Shown here one piece after another: positions 50,970-59,948 of a stretch of 64,000 nucleotides of DNA. Each line of letters opens with the position of its first letter. The stretch's first letter is position 1. The stretch covers positions 310,001 through 374,000 of the forward strand of contig JAOYTL010000002.1 in the NCBI GenBank assembly GCA_025846845.1, given 5' to 3'. The translations under genes were made by a program, and so were the position numbers. The notes beneath the pieces were generated by a model, which searched no databases, was not told the DNA's origin, and saw only the letters and a program-made list of their open reading frames with translations. Source of the DNA: Alloboseaceae bacterium BT-24-1. GTDB lineage: Bacteria; Pseudomonadota; Alphaproteobacteria; Rhizobiales; Beijerinckiaceae.

Positions 50970-52247
50970 ATGGCTGGCTATTTTCCGAACTGGACGCTGA
51001 AGACCTCCGGCGACGTCATGCCGGACGAGCGCCTGCCGACCGGGCAGACGATCATCGCCGGCCTGCAGCACGTCGTCGCCATGTTCGGCGCGACGGTGCT
51101 GGCGCCGATCCTGATGGGGTTCGACCCGAACGTCGCGATCTTCTTCTCCGGCATCGCGACGCTGCTGTTCTTCGTCATCACCGGCGGGCGGCTGCCGAGC
51201 TATCTCGGCTCCTCCTTCGCCTTCATCGGCGTCGTCATCGCCGCGACCGGCTATGCCGGCACCGGCCCGAACGCCAACCTGCCGGTCGCGCTCGGCGGCA
51301 TCATCGCCTGCGGCGCGGTCTATGCCGTGATCGGCCTCATCGTGCAGGGCGTCGGCACGCGCTGGATCGAGACGCTGCTGCCGCCGGTGGTGACCGGCGC
51401 GGTCGTCGCGGCGATCGGTCTCAACCTGACCTCGGTCGCGATGAACATGATCTCGGCCAGCCCCTACACCAAATGGATCGCGCTGTTCACGGTCATCGCG
51501 GTGGCACTGATCGCGGTCTATGGCCGCGGCCTGGTGCAGCGCCTGCCGGTGCTGATCGGCGGGCTTGCGGCCTATATCCTCTACGCCGCGACGGCGACGA
51601 GCTTCGGCGCGCCGCCGGTCGACTTCGGCAAGGTCGCGGCGGCCGCCTGGTTCGGCCTGCCGAATTTCGTCGCGCCGGTGTTCGACGCCAAGGCGATGGC
51701 GCTGATCGTGCCGGTCGCGATCATCCTGGTCGCGGAAAATCTCGGGCACATCAAGGGTATCTCGGTGATGACCGGGCGCAATCTCGACGGGCTGATCGGG
51801 CGCGGCTTCTTCGCCGACGGCATCGGCACAATGATCGCCGGCTCCGGCGGCGGCACGGGCGTCACCACCTATGCCGAGAACATGGGCGTGATGGCGGTGA
51901 CGCGGGTCTATTCGACGCTGGTCTTCGTCGCCGCCGGCGCGATCGCCATCCTGCTCGGCTTCTCGCCGAAGTTCGGCGCGGTGATCGGTACGATCCCGGT
52001 CGCGGTGCTGGGCGGGCTCGCCGTCGTCGTCTTCGGCCTGATCGCCGCGACGGCCGGCCGGATCTGGGTCGAGAACAAGGTCGACTTCGCCCAGCCGAAG
52101 AACCTGCTGACGGTGGCGACCGCGCTGATTCTCGGCGCCGGCGACCTCAAGCTGCCGATCTTCGGCTATGAGCTCGGGGGCATCGGCACCGCGACCTTCG
52201 CCGCGATCGCGCTCTATCATTTGCTCAACCGGCGCGCTGCGGCCTGA
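50970..52247 (+). CDS. NCS2 nucleobase permease (uracil/xanthine family)
   Basis: A 425-residue, 12-14 helix nucleobase:cation symporter-2. GLQHVVAMFGATVLAPILMGFDPN, TGGRLPSYLGSSFAFIG and the VAENLGHIKGISVMTGRNLD and GTGVTTYAENMGVMAVTRVYS segments are the typical substrate-site motifs. The NCS2 family moves uracil, xanthine or uric acid; the pattern is closest to the uracil permease (UraA/RutG) group. ATG 50970 is preceded by GCGGGGACA. A hairpin follows the stop. No purine or pyrimidine catabolic gene is adjacent. Confidence 0.88.
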   Translation: MAGYFPNWTLKTSGDVMPDERLPTGQTIIAGLQHVVAMFGATVLAPILMGFDPNVAIFFSGIATLLFFVITGGRLPSYLGSSFAFIGVVIAATGYAGTGPNANLPVALGGIIACGAVYAVIGLIVQGVGTRWIETLLPPVVTGAVVAAIGLNLTSVAMNMISASPYTKWIALFTVIAVALIAVYGRGLVQRLPVLIGGLAAYILYAATATSFGAPPVDFGKVAAAAWFGLPNFVAPVFDAKAMALIVPVAIILVAENLGHIKGISVMTGRNLDGLIGRGFFADGIGTMIAGSGGGTGVTTYAENMGVMAVTRVYSTLVFVAAGAIAILLGFSPKFGAVIGTIPVAVLGGLAVVVFGLIAATAGRIWVENKVDFAQPKNLLTVATALILGAGDLKLPIFGYELGGIGTATFAAIALYHLLNRRAAA

Positions 52248-52261
52248 GGGCAGAAATAGGG

Positions 52262-52290
52262 CCTGCCGCACGTCTCGCGGCAGGTCTTTC
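52262..52290 (+). terminator. Terminator after the NCS2 permease
   Basis: CCTGCCGC (52262-52269) pairs with GCGGCAGG (52277-52284) around a 7-nt loop, followed by TCTTTCC. The T run is short; function is likely but not certain. Confidence 0.55.
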
Positions 52291-52434
52291 CAGGGGCTTG
52301 AACACAGGCCATCCAATGGCTGCCGAATGAGTTTGCATATTTCTGTCGCAAACAGGTGGACAGGGGCAGGGGTGGTTGCTATACGCCCGCCTGCCGACGC
52401 GCTCCGTCGCTCCGGCAACGTCTTCGTGGCGTAT

Positions 52435-52510
<76 letters not shown>

Positions 52511-52650
52511 CGGAACTTTCTGAAATCTTCGATAGTCGAGATTCGAGCGGCTGATTGCGCTCGGGCGGTTTCCGCCTCTTCGCCTTCGCACGGCCGATAT
52601 CTTCCGGGGCCGGAGACAGGGCCCCAGTTCGGTGCACGCAGCCGCCTCAC

Positions 52651-53622
52651 CTAGTACACGACCGTGGCGACGACCGTGTCGGTGTAGAGTCCGGGAGACG
52701 GCGTCGTCTGCGATGGCACGCGGCCGTGTATGGCGACGGCCTGGGCCAGGCCCGTGCCCGTCCCGACCAGCATGTCGACTCCCGACGTACTGCCGAAAGG
52801 CAAGGTTCGGCCGGCATCGCGGTAGAGCCCGTAGGTGACGAATTCCGCTCCCTTTGCCATCCGCCGCTGCGCGGGGTCCGTTGCTCCGGCGAGGCCACCG
52901 TCCAGCCCGATCTGGTAGGCCGTTCCGTTGGTGCAGGTCGGCGTCAGGTTGCTGGCGACATCGCGAGCGCTGCCGAGAATGCCGGCGGACCCGAAGTCGA
53001 GCGGGTTCGTCGTCACCCGGCAGGTCGGGGGGACGTTGGCGGTCACGGTGAACGTCGTGGTCTGCGAGTTGGTCAGGAGATTGCAGCCGAGCAGGAACGA
53101 CAAAAGCCCGTAACGGATGCGAGCCTCAAGGCCGGTGAAGGTGCTCGCATAGGCCAGCGGCGCCGTGGTCGGCTGGCCGCCATAGACGCGCCCGGTGATG
53201 ATTTCCGAGCGGCTGCCGGTTCCCCCGAGCGAAAGCGTGATGTTGAAGCCCACTGGATTGGCCGCGCCACCGGGCCAGGTGCTCGAGCCCCACGGCACCA
53301 TGCCGGTCGAGTAAAGGCCATAGCGCAGCTGCTGGGCGCCGTTGACCATGAAGCGGCTCGTCGCATCGGTCGCGCCGCCGGAACCGGGGCCGAGGTCGAC
53401 GCAGACCCCCACGAGCTGCAGCGACAGGCCGGTGCAGGTCACTGTCGCCGTCGCGGTGGCGTCGACTTGGGCATTGGCCGTGACGTCGATCGGGTTGAAG
53501 ATCATCGGCGTGACGCTGAGCGTGCAGGACTGGGCCGCGACATGCCCGGTTGCGGCGAACAGGCCGGCGATGATGAGCATGGCGCAGGCCATCATGCGAC
53601 AGGGCAGAGACCTTACCGGCAT
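52651..53622 (-). CDS. Spore coat U domain protein, tandem; likely pilus tip adhesin
   Basis: A 323-residue secreted protein with a signal peptide (CAMLIIAGLFAATGHVAAQ) and two spore coat protein U (SCPU) domains. The first begins SCTLSVTPMIFNPIDVTA, and the second begins CRVTTNPLDFGSAG and ends GLYTDTVVATVVY, the usual chain end with a donor strand. Two-domain SCPU proteins form the tip of Csu-type pili, with the first domain as adhesin. The start ATG 53622 (MPVRSLPCR) overlaps the usher stop by 10 nt. It is the last gene of the operon. Confidence 0.85.
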   Translation of the reverse strand: MPVRSLPCRMMACAMLIIAGLFAATGHVAAQSCTLSVTPMIFNPIDVTANAQVDATATATVTCTGLSLQLVGVCVDLGPGSGGATDATSRFMVNGAQQLRYGLYSTGMVPWGSSTWPGGAANPVGFNITLSLGGTGSRSEIITGRVYGGQPTTAPLAYASTFTGLEARIRYGLLSFLLGCNLLTNSQTTTFTVTANVPPTCRVTTNPLDFGSAGILGSARDVASNLTPTCTNGTAYQIGLDGGLAGATDPAQRRMAKGAEFVTYGLYRDAGRTLPFGSTSGVDMLVGTGTGLAQAVAIHGRVPSQTTPSPGLYTDTVVATVVY

Positions 53623-56069
53623 GGGATCGGCCCGATCGTGATCTGGGTTCCCTCCTGGGGCGCGAAGGGGAAGCGCGCGCTGCATTCGCCATCGGCGAGG
53701 CGGATGCGGATCTCGTTGTCGGCGCCGAGATGCTCGACGAATGCGCGCCCGTCATAGCCCACGGTGAAATCCGGGGCCGGGCGGGTGACGCCGCGCAGGC
53801 CCGGCTGGAGCGCGCCGGGCACGCCAGCCGGCAGCGGCTTGCCGTCGCGCCCGTGGAGAATGACGATCGCGGCGGTGACCGCCGAGCGGACCGCGAAATC
53901 GACGACGATGCCGGCGCGGTCCGGCGGCGCCGCGACCTCCTGGGTGGTTTCCGCCAGGGCGGTGACCGGCAGTCCGCGCGGATCGATCGAGATGCGATTG
54001 GACTGATAGGAGCGCAGATTGGGGATCAGCGCCGTTCCGTTAGCGCCTGTACGCGCCACGACACGGTTTTCATGGAGGACATCGACATCGGGGGCGCCAA
54101 CCCTGGCGATGGCGAAGGCATCGTCGATGCGGTTGGCGAGGAAGAGACCGCCGCCGGCCGCGATCAGCGCACCGTCGAGCTGTGCTGTCCCGGAGAGGCG
54201 CCCCACGCCCTGCTCGATGCCGCCTTCGACCTGGCCGTAATTGCCACGATAGGCGACGGAGGCCGAACGGCGGCGCTGGTAGCTGGCGCCTTCGACATCG
54301 CGCAGGCGCCAACCGATGCTGCCCGGCTCCTGCCCGATTGGCTTGGCGACGTCGGCCGCGAGCGCCCAGGCGCCGCCGGATCGGGTGAAGCCGGTCGAGG
54401 CGGTGATGTTGCCGCCGAAGGGGAAGGACAGGCCGGCGAAGATGCCCGCGGTTCCGCGCGTCGCGAGGTCCGCGAAGACGGTGGCGTAGAATGAGCCGCC
54501 CAGTGGCAGAGGGCGCGAGTAGCTCGCATTGACGATCCGGCTCGATCGGCCGCTAGCCTCCTTGAGATGGGCGAAGCCGAGATTGAGTCCTCCGCCGAGC
54601 CACGGCGCGGGCAGGCCGATCGAGATGCGCTCGACCGCACGCGGCGGAAGCTGCAGCCAGGACCAGGCTTGGGGGTCGGTGGCGGTGCGGCTCGGCAGGT
54701 CGAAGGCGAGCGTGCCGAGCGCCGTCGGCGACGCGGTGGCCGAGGCGAGGTCATGATAGTTGCCGAAGCTGCGCTGACTTGAGGCGAAGAAGGAGACGTC
54801 GCCGAGGCGGGTCTCGAAGGCGAGGTAGGCGAGGCCGCCGGTCGCGCCGCTCCGCCAGCTGCCGGCACCCGCAGCGCTGAAGGTTCCGAGCGATCCGAGC
54901 CCGATCACGGCGCCGGCCCCGGCATTGCCGAAGCTGCGCGCGCCTTCGCCATGGGCCATCAGCGTGACGCGGTCGTTCAGCCCGTAGCGCACGCTGCCCG
55001 AGCCTGCGGGCTGGTCGGCATAAAGGCTCGAACGCAATCCGTATTGCAGGCGTGGCATGCCGATCTCGGCGGAAAAATCGCTCAGGCCTGGCCGCAGCAG
55101 CTTGCTCGAGACCGCGAACGGCAAGGTCGTCTCGCTCTGCTGGCCGGCGGCATCGCGCACGACGATGCTGGCGTTGCCGTTGCCGGAGAGGATGGGGACG
55201 TTGTTGATGCGGAACGGCCCCGAGCCGACATCCTGCGACACGGTGCGGATGCCGTTGACGAAGACATCGACCGTGGAAGGCACGGCGGCGCTGCCGTCGA
55301 TGCTCGGCAGGGGCAAAGTGACGAGATCGGGCCGCAGTCCGAAATTGCGCTGGATCTGCAGGCCTCCGAGGCGGATCGGCCGCGTCCAGGGCAGGCCACC
55401 GGAGATGGTGTCGCCGGCCCGGTAGCTCAGCAGCGTCGCCGGATCGGAATAGCTCCAGCTGGTGTCGAGCCGCAGGATATCGGCCTTGTCCGTGGCGAGC
55501 GAGCGGTTGGCGACGATCCCGGTCTGCGAGAGCACGCCGAGAGGGCTGAAGACGCGTCCGTCCAGATTGGCCGAGAGGCTGGGGTAGCGCCAGAAATCGT
55601 AGAACTGCGCCCCGCTGGAGCTGCCGAAGAGGGTATAGTTGAGCACCGCGCCGGTTGCCGTCCGGCCTGCTCCGGGCGCCGCGTCCGGTTGCGGCGTTGC
55701 ATCATAGATCTTCGCCATCCGGAGGCCCTCGGGCGCCTTCAAATCGATCCGCTGTGCGGCCTCGTCGTAGCGGTGGGTCAGGCCAGGGATGGCGGAGAGC
55801 GGCACGTCATCGTCGGGCCGGAAGCGCTGCGGGACCTTGATGCCGAGTTCCTCGAGTTCCTTGCGGCGAGCCGAAAGGGCGCCCGTCTCACTCTGATGGA
55901 ACGCACCGATGAGGCCGACGGAATAACCGCCAATGGAGACATCGAGCTGAAGCTCTCGTGCGCGGCCTTCGGCCGCCGCATCGCCGCGAAACGCCAGGAG
56001 CAAGCCGGCATTGACGAGCATGACAACCAGCCCGCAGCTAAGGCGCCGTTTGAACAAGCGCGGTCGCAT
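53613..56069 (-). CDS. Outer-membrane usher of a chaperone-usher pilus
   Basis: An 818-residue FimD/PapC-family usher. A signal peptide is followed by the N-terminal chaperone-binding domain, the 24-strand pore (about 140-640) with a middle plug domain (VFVNGIRTVSQDVGSGPFRINNVP), and C-terminal domains (DRAGIVVDFAVRSAVTAAIVILHGRDGKPLPAGV). The pairing with SCPU subunits marks the archaic Csu-like class. It starts at 56069, 32 nt inside the chaperone gene end, so it is translationally linked. It assembles and anchors the pilus. Confidence 0.92.
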   Translation of the reverse strand: MRPRLFKRRLSCGLVVMLVNAGLLLAFRGDAAAEGRARELQLDVSIGGYSVGLIGAFHQSETGALSARRKELEELGIKVPQRFRPDDDVPLSAIPGLTHRYDEAAQRIDLKAPEGLRMAKIYDATPQPDAAPGAGRTATGAVLNYTLFGSSSGAQFYDFWRYPSLSANLDGRVFSPLGVLSQTGIVANRSLATDKADILRLDTSWSYSDPATLLSYRAGDTISGGLPWTRPIRLGGLQIQRNFGLRPDLVTLPLPSIDGSAAVPSTVDVFVNGIRTVSQDVGSGPFRINNVPILSGNGNASIVVRDAAGQQSETTLPFAVSSKLLRPGLSDFSAEIGMPRLQYGLRSSLYADQPAGSGSVRYGLNDRVTLMAHGEGARSFGNAGAGAVIGLGSLGTFSAAGAGSWRSGATGGLAYLAFETRLGDVSFFASSQRSFGNYHDLASATASPTALGTLAFDLPSRTATDPQAWSWLQLPPRAVERISIGLPAPWLGGGLNLGFAHLKEASGRSSRIVNASYSRPLPLGGSFYATVFADLATRGTAGIFAGLSFPFGGNITASTGFTRSGGAWALAADVAKPIGQEPGSIGWRLRDVEGASYQRRRSASVAYRGNYGQVEGGIEQGVGRLSGTAQLDGALIAAGGGLFLANRIDDAFAIARVGAPDVDVLHENRVVARTGANGTALIPNLRSYQSNRISIDPRGLPVTALAETTQEVAAPPDRAGIVVDFAVRSAVTAAIVILHGRDGKPLPAGVPGALQPGLRGVTRPAPDFTVGYDGRAFVEHLGADNEIRIRLADGECSARFPFAPQEGTQITIGPIPCR

Positions 56070-56757
56070 TGAACGGACCGATTTCGCTGGAGCCGCTGAT
56101 CGAGACCTTGCTGCCCGGGCGTGGCAAGACCCCCGAGGCCGGCAGTGGCCAGCTCATCGTGCCCTGTCCGAGCGAATAGCCGACCAGACCCTTGTTGGCG
56201 CCGACGAGGTTGCCTGACGCATCGCGGATGCTGACGGCAGACAGCCGCAAATGGATGTCGCCGCGATTCCTGGCGCTGAGCACGAGGCGCGGGCCTTGCT
56301 TGCTGATGGCCCAGGTTACGTCGGGCGGAGAGCTGCCGCGGCCTGCGAAGAAGACCGGGACGACGTGGCGCAGCACGAGCGAGACGGTGCCGGTGCGTTG
56401 CCGTGGCTTCGGCAACTCGTCGATGACGAGGCGATAGGCTTCCTCGCCGGCCACGGCCTGCTTCGTGGTCCGGACCACGCGCACGGTGTAGTCCTGGCGC
56501 GCGCGCAGGTCGACGAGCGGGGGGCTGGCGACGATGTCATTGGTCGGCTCGAGCCGTTCCTCGCCGCCGGCCTGGACCCAGCGATACACCCGGATCTGCG
56601 CCGTGATAGGTTGGGTGTCGGTGTTGCGCAGCGTGATCGTCGTGGCGGCGCCCGGGGCGGGCACGGTCAGCAGGACGGGGGCGACCTGCAGGGAGGCGGC
56701 AGAAGCCATCGATGCTGGCAGGCAGCAGGCGATGGCCAAGGCGAAGCCATATCTCAT
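56038..56757 (-). CDS. Periplasmic pilus chaperone
   Basis: A 239-residue PapD-like chaperone with a signal peptide (ALAIACCLPASMASA). The N-terminal domain has ATTITLRNTDTQPITAQIRVYRW, and the family motif RQDYTVRVVRTTKQAVAGEEAYRLVIDELP contains the conserved Arg and Lys that hold subunit ends. The second domain follows (LVLSARNRGDIHLRLSAVSI). It holds SCPU subunits in the periplasm and passes them to the usher. AAGGAGG upstream sets the start at 56757. It overlaps the usher gene by 32 nt. Confidence 0.92.
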   Translation of the reverse strand: MRYGFALAIACCLPASMASAASLQVAPVLLTVPAPGAATTITLRNTDTQPITAQIRVYRWVQAGGEERLEPTNDIVASPPLVDLRARQDYTVRVVRTTKQAVAGEEAYRLVIDELPKPRQRTGTVSLVLRHVVPVFFAGRGSSPPDVTWAISKQGPRLVLSARNRGDIHLRLSAVSIRDASGNLVGANKGLVGYSLGQGTMSWPLPASGVLPRPGSKVSISGSSEIGPFNATALVQTAP

Positions 56758-56866
56758 CGCATCCTCCTTCTTCGGCGACGGGCGCAGTTCGCCGTTGGCC
56801 ACGGCATCGTGGCCTGCCCGAGTTGAATGCTTGAAGAGCTCCTGGCGCCGGCAATGCCGGCCGCGG

Positions 56867-57343
56867 TCAGTAGGTGACGGTTACCGTGATCGTATCGGTG
56901 TAGAGAGCCGGGCTCGGCGTCGCTTGCGCCGGCACCCGGCCATAGACCGTATAGGCTTGCGTCGAGCCGGATCCGGTTCCGACCGAGGTATCGGCGCCGA
57001 TCGTTTCACCCCAGTTCAATGTCCGGGCGGGGTCGCGCGACAGGGAATAGTTGACCGTGCCGCCGGCACCGCTCATCTGCCGCGTCGTCACGGCGCCGCC
57101 ATGGAGGCCAGCGTTGAGACCGATATTATAGGGCGTCGTCGCCGTACACTGCACGGTTATCGTGCTGGTGGTGTCGACGTTCGTGGAGAGAACACCGACG
57201 TTTCCGAAATTCATGTCGGTGGCGCTGGCGATCGTGCAGGCGGCCTGGATGTTGATCTGAACCTGGAAGGTGCCGGTCGCGGTCGCGGCACTCGCGTCGC
57301 CCGCCAGCATGCCGATGAACAGCAAGATCCACGTGGAGCGCAT
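56867..57343 (-). CDS. Spore coat U domain pilin, major subunit
   Basis: A 158-residue secreted protein with a signal peptide (WILLFIGMLAGDASA) and one SCPU domain: QAACTIASATDMNFGNVGVL at the start and ALYTDTITVTVTY at the end, with the complementary donor strand at the N-terminus (ATGTFQVQINI). The single domain makes it the likely rod subunit, the two-domain protein at 52651 being the tip. GGAGGGAAGC precedes ATG 57343. First gene of the pilus operon, 109 bp before the chaperone. Confidence 0.87.
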   Translation of the reverse strand: MRSTWILLFIGMLAGDASAATATGTFQVQINIQAACTIASATDMNFGNVGVLSTNVDTTSTITVQCTATTPYNIGLNAGLHGGAVTTRQMSGAGGTVNYSLSRDPARTLNWGETIGADTSVGTGSGSTQAYTVYGRVPAQATPSPALYTDTITVTVTY

Positions 57344-57662
57344 GCTTCCCTCCATTCCCGTTCAGCGGCGGTCAGTCGTGGCCGTCTCTCTCATTGCGCG
57401 TGGTTGAGGTCAGAGAATGGGCAAATGTGGTTAACGAAGTGTTGGCATGAGGCAATTCGTTTCTTGAGCACCTACGCATATAGCCCATGCTTTTGTTTTC
57501 GTCTCATTTTTGAGTTTTTCACTGCTTGTTTCAAGGCTGAGTTTTCCATAGTAACGTTAGGTAATGTGTAGGCGTGACGTGAACGAGCTCACCCGGGCCG
57601 GCGGTGTGCGCCGGCCCGGATGCAGGTATCGATTTGGAGTAACGTGTCGCGCCCCGATCGCC
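57344..57662. other. Upstream region of the pilus operon
   Basis: A 319-bp gap that is AT-richer than its surroundings around 57440-57570. It must hold the promoter of the pilus operon on the minus strand; GGGCTATATGCG near 57478 read on that strand gives a possible -10 but with a poor -35. No gene seen. Confidence 0.5.
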
Positions 57663-58169
57663 TCAGGCGGCGAGGCCGCCCTGCGATGCCTTGTCGCCGC
57701 GCAGCATGTTGCGCAGCTGGTAGGCCAGGGCTACCGGCGCCGGGAAGCGCTTGCGGCAGAAGGCGATCTTGCGGACGTAAGTGTCGATCCGCCAGGTCGC
57801 CCAGGTCTTTCCGGCGAAATAGGCGATGTCGCCCTGGCGCAGCGTGCGCTGCGAGCCGTCCTGAGCGGTGACGTGGACCTCGCCTTCGAGAATGATGACG
57901 GTCTCGTCCCAATCGAAGAACCAGCGGAACTCGCCGGCAGTGCAGTCCCAGAGGGCGGTCGAGGCCGCCTCGTCCTTGCTGCGCGAATGCAGGGCAACGC
58001 GCGCAACCGGATCTCCGGCGATAATCCAGGATGGCTCGATCGGGGCGGGCGTCATCGGCAAATCGTCCGGCGCGCCCGACACGAGCGGCGCCTGCTCGAC
58101 CGGTGCGACCAGCGGAAGCTGCCGCAGCATCATCGCGGCAGCGCCGGCGAGCATCATCTTCAAGGCCAT
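57663..58169 (-). CDS. Cupin domain protein with uncleaved or cleaved N-terminal helix
   Basis: A 168-residue protein. The first 25 residues are hydrophobic (MALKMMLAGAAAMMLRQLPLV), then a cupin fold of the EutQ/DUF861 kind: TAGEFRWFFDWDETVIILEGEVHVT, DGSQRTLRQGDIAYFAGKTWATWRID. The W-E-x-x-x-x-L-E-G motif with Glu is intact, but one usual His is missing. It may modify or bind a small molecule; no role is known. It is on the same strand as the next genes up to ohr but separated by 133 bp from the hydrolase gene. Confidence 0.75.
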   Translation of the reverse strand: MALKMMLAGAAAMMLRQLPLVAPVEQAPLVSGAPDDLPMTPAPIEPSWIIAGDPVARVALHSRSKDEAASTALWDCTAGEFRWFFDWDETVIILEGEVHVTAQDGSQRTLRQGDIAYFAGKTWATWRIDTYVRKIAFCRKRFPAPVALAYQLRNMLRGDKASQGGLAA

Positions 58170-58302
58170 CGATCCCTCCCTAATATCGCGCGGATCATAG
58201 GGGAGCAGGGGTAAAGCCGGCCCTTCGGGAATCGCTCACATTTGTCGGCATCTGGAAACGGCTCGGTTAACCATCCCGAGCCGGCGTCCACGAATGCTGT
58301 TC

Positions 58303-59325
58303 TCAGGCGCGATCGACGGCGATGATTGCGTCGGCAAAGGCGGTCGGAGCCTCCTGCGGCAGGTTGTGGCCGATGCCGCCATCGAGCGTCCTGTGCCGGT
58401 ACCAGCCGGAGAATTTTTTGGCGTAGGCCGCGGGATCGGGATGCGGTGCGCCATTGGCGTCGCCCTCGAGGGTGATCGTTGGCACGCTGATGTTCGGGAA
58501 GGCCGCGAGCCTGCTCTCCAGCGCTTCGAACTGCAGTTCGCCCTGCGCCAGGCCAAGGCGCCAGCGGTAATTGTGGATCGAGATCGCGACATGGTCGGGA
58601 TTGTCGAAGGCTGTCGCCGAGCGCGCGAAGACCGCGTCGTCGAATTTCCACTTGGGGGAGGCGGTCTCCCAGATCAGGCGGGCGAAATCCCGAGTGTTCC
58701 TGGCATAGCCGGCCGCGCCCCGCTCGGTGGCGAAATAGTACTGATACCACCATTGCTGTTCGGCCTTCGGCGGCAGCGGCGCCTCGTTCAGCTTCTGGCT
58801 GCCGATCAGGTAGCCGCTGACCGAGACCAGGCCCTTGACGCGCTCAGGCCACAGCGCGGCGACGATGCAGGCCGTGCGTGCGCCCCAGTCGCAGCCGCCG
58901 AGCAGCACCTTGTCGAGCTTGAGCGCGTCCATCAACGCGATGACGTCGACGGCGAGGGCCGCCTGCTGGCCGTTGCGCGGGGTGTCGGCGGAGAGGAAGC
59001 GTGTCGCGCCATAGCCGCGCAGGGACGGCACGATCACGCGGTAACCCTTGGCCGCCAGCAGCGGCGCAACGTCGACATAGGTGTGGATGTCATAGGGCCA
59101 GCCATGCAGCAGGATGACGACCGGGCCGTCTGCGGGGCCTTGCTCGGCATAGCTGACGCTGAGCACGCCGGCCTCGACCTGCTTGAGCGCGCCGAAGGAT
59201 GACAGCGCGGCCGGCGCCGCCAGAGCCGGCCGGCTCAGGCCGAGTCCGGCCGCGGCGATGGCAATGGCCATGGAGCCGACGAAGAGGCGGCGGCTGGGAT
59301 CGATGGTTTCAGGGGGCTTGGCCAT
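58303..59325 (-). CDS. Tat-exported alpha/beta hydrolase (epoxide hydrolase-like)
   Basis: A 340-residue protein with a twin-arginine signal (SRRLFVGSMAIAIAAAGLGL, then ALA). The alpha/beta-hydrolase core has an HGWP oxyanion motif (residues 74-77), a nucleophile elbow GGCDWGAR with Asp146 rather than Ser, and His320 as general base. Asp at the elbow marks the epoxide hydrolase/dehalogenase group rather than esterases. Substrate unknown. It lies 85 bp after ohr on the same strand and is probably cotranscribed with it, which suggests a role in peroxide or oxidised-lipid detoxification. Confidence 0.85.
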   Translation of the reverse strand: MAKPPETIDPSRRLFVGSMAIAIAAAGLGLSRPALAAPAALSSFGALKQVEAGVLSVSYAEQGPADGPVVILLHGWPYDIHTYVDVAPLLAAKGYRVIVPSLRGYGATRFLSADTPRNGQQAALAVDVIALMDALKLDKVLLGGCDWGARTACIVAALWPERVKGLVSVSGYLIGSQKLNEAPLPPKAEQQWWYQYYFATERGAAGYARNTRDFARLIWETASPKWKFDDAVFARSATAFDNPDHVAISIHNYRWRLGLAQGELQFEALESRLAAFPNISVPTITLEGDANGAPHPDPAAYAKKFSGWYRHRTLDGGIGHNLPQEAPTAFADAIIAVDRA

Positions 59326-59410
59326 GGTGGAATGCCTTCTGTCCGGAGTGGCGATGACTGGGAAAGGGAGGCGCCGGCGGAAATCTCCGCGCGGCGCCGT
59401 CCGGTGCAGC

Positions 59411-59827
59411 TCAGATCAGGTTGATCTCGACCTCGATGTTGCCGCGGGTCGCCTTCGAGTAGGGGCAGGTCTGGTGCGCGGCATCGACCAGGGCCCGGGC
59501 GGTGTCGCGATCCAGCCCCGGTAGGGCGACGTTGAGGCGGGCCTGCAGGAAATAGCCACGCTCGCCATGGCGCAGGTCGACCTCGGCGTCGACCGCGGTC
59601 TCGGCGGGCACCGCGACCTTGCGTTCGCGCGCCGCCAATCCGATCGCACCGATGAAGCAGGCTGACCAGCCGGCCGCAAAGAGCTGCTCGGGATTGGTGC
59701 CGGTCCCGGCTGCGCCGGGCGAGGTCAGGTTGACCTCGAGGCGGCCGTCAGAGCTGCGGGCAGCGCCATCGCGGCCGCCGGTGGCGTGGGTGCGGCCGGT
59801 ATAGAGGACCTTGTCAGTGGAGGGCAT
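59411..59827 (-). CDS. ohr: Organic hydroperoxide resistance protein Ohr
   Basis: A 138-residue thiol peroxidase of the OsmC/Ohr family. The catalytic Cys57 (GWSACFIGA) and resolving Cys121 (HQTCPYSKATRGN) are both present, with TGTNPEQLFAAGWSAC and the VDLRHGERGYFLQARL region. It reduces fatty acid and lipid hydroperoxides with lipoyl-dependent recycling. It is divergent from the MarR regulator OhrR, and three palindromic sites lie in the shared gap at 59848-59935. The epoxide hydrolase-like gene follows on the same strand. Confidence 0.95.
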   Translation of the reverse strand: MPSTDKVLYTGRTHATGGRDGAARSSDGRLEVNLTSPGAAGTGTNPEQLFAAGWSACFIGAIGLAARERKVAVPAETAVDAEVDLRHGERGYFLQARLNVALPGLDRDTARALVDAAHQTCPYSKATRGNIEVEINLI

Positions 59828-59847
59828 GTCAGGCTTCCTTCTGTTTT

Positions 59848-59935
59848 TAGATCGGACACGATCTAATCGGATGCGGTCTTATATGTGAGGCTCGGAAGCG
59901 ATGTCAACACTTCCGATTTAATCGGACGCGATATA
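59848..59935. promoter_or_regulatory. Three related OhrR-type operator sites
   Basis: TAGATCG-GACA-CGATCTA (59848-59865), a perfect 7-bp inverted repeat, is followed by a variant TAATCGGATGCGGTCTTA (59864-59881) and TAATCGGACGCGATATA (59919-59935), which share the ATCGGAnnCGnT core. They flank the promoters of ohr and ohrR. OhrR normally binds an operator between these genes; the three-site layout is what the sequence shows, binding is inferred. Confidence 0.75.
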
Positions 59936-59948
59936 TATTGAGGGGGCG

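Noticed and set aside
57420..57450. Possible sigma54 promoter for the pilus operon (TGGCAT...)
   Set aside because: The GC element at the expected distance is missing, and it points in the wrong direction.
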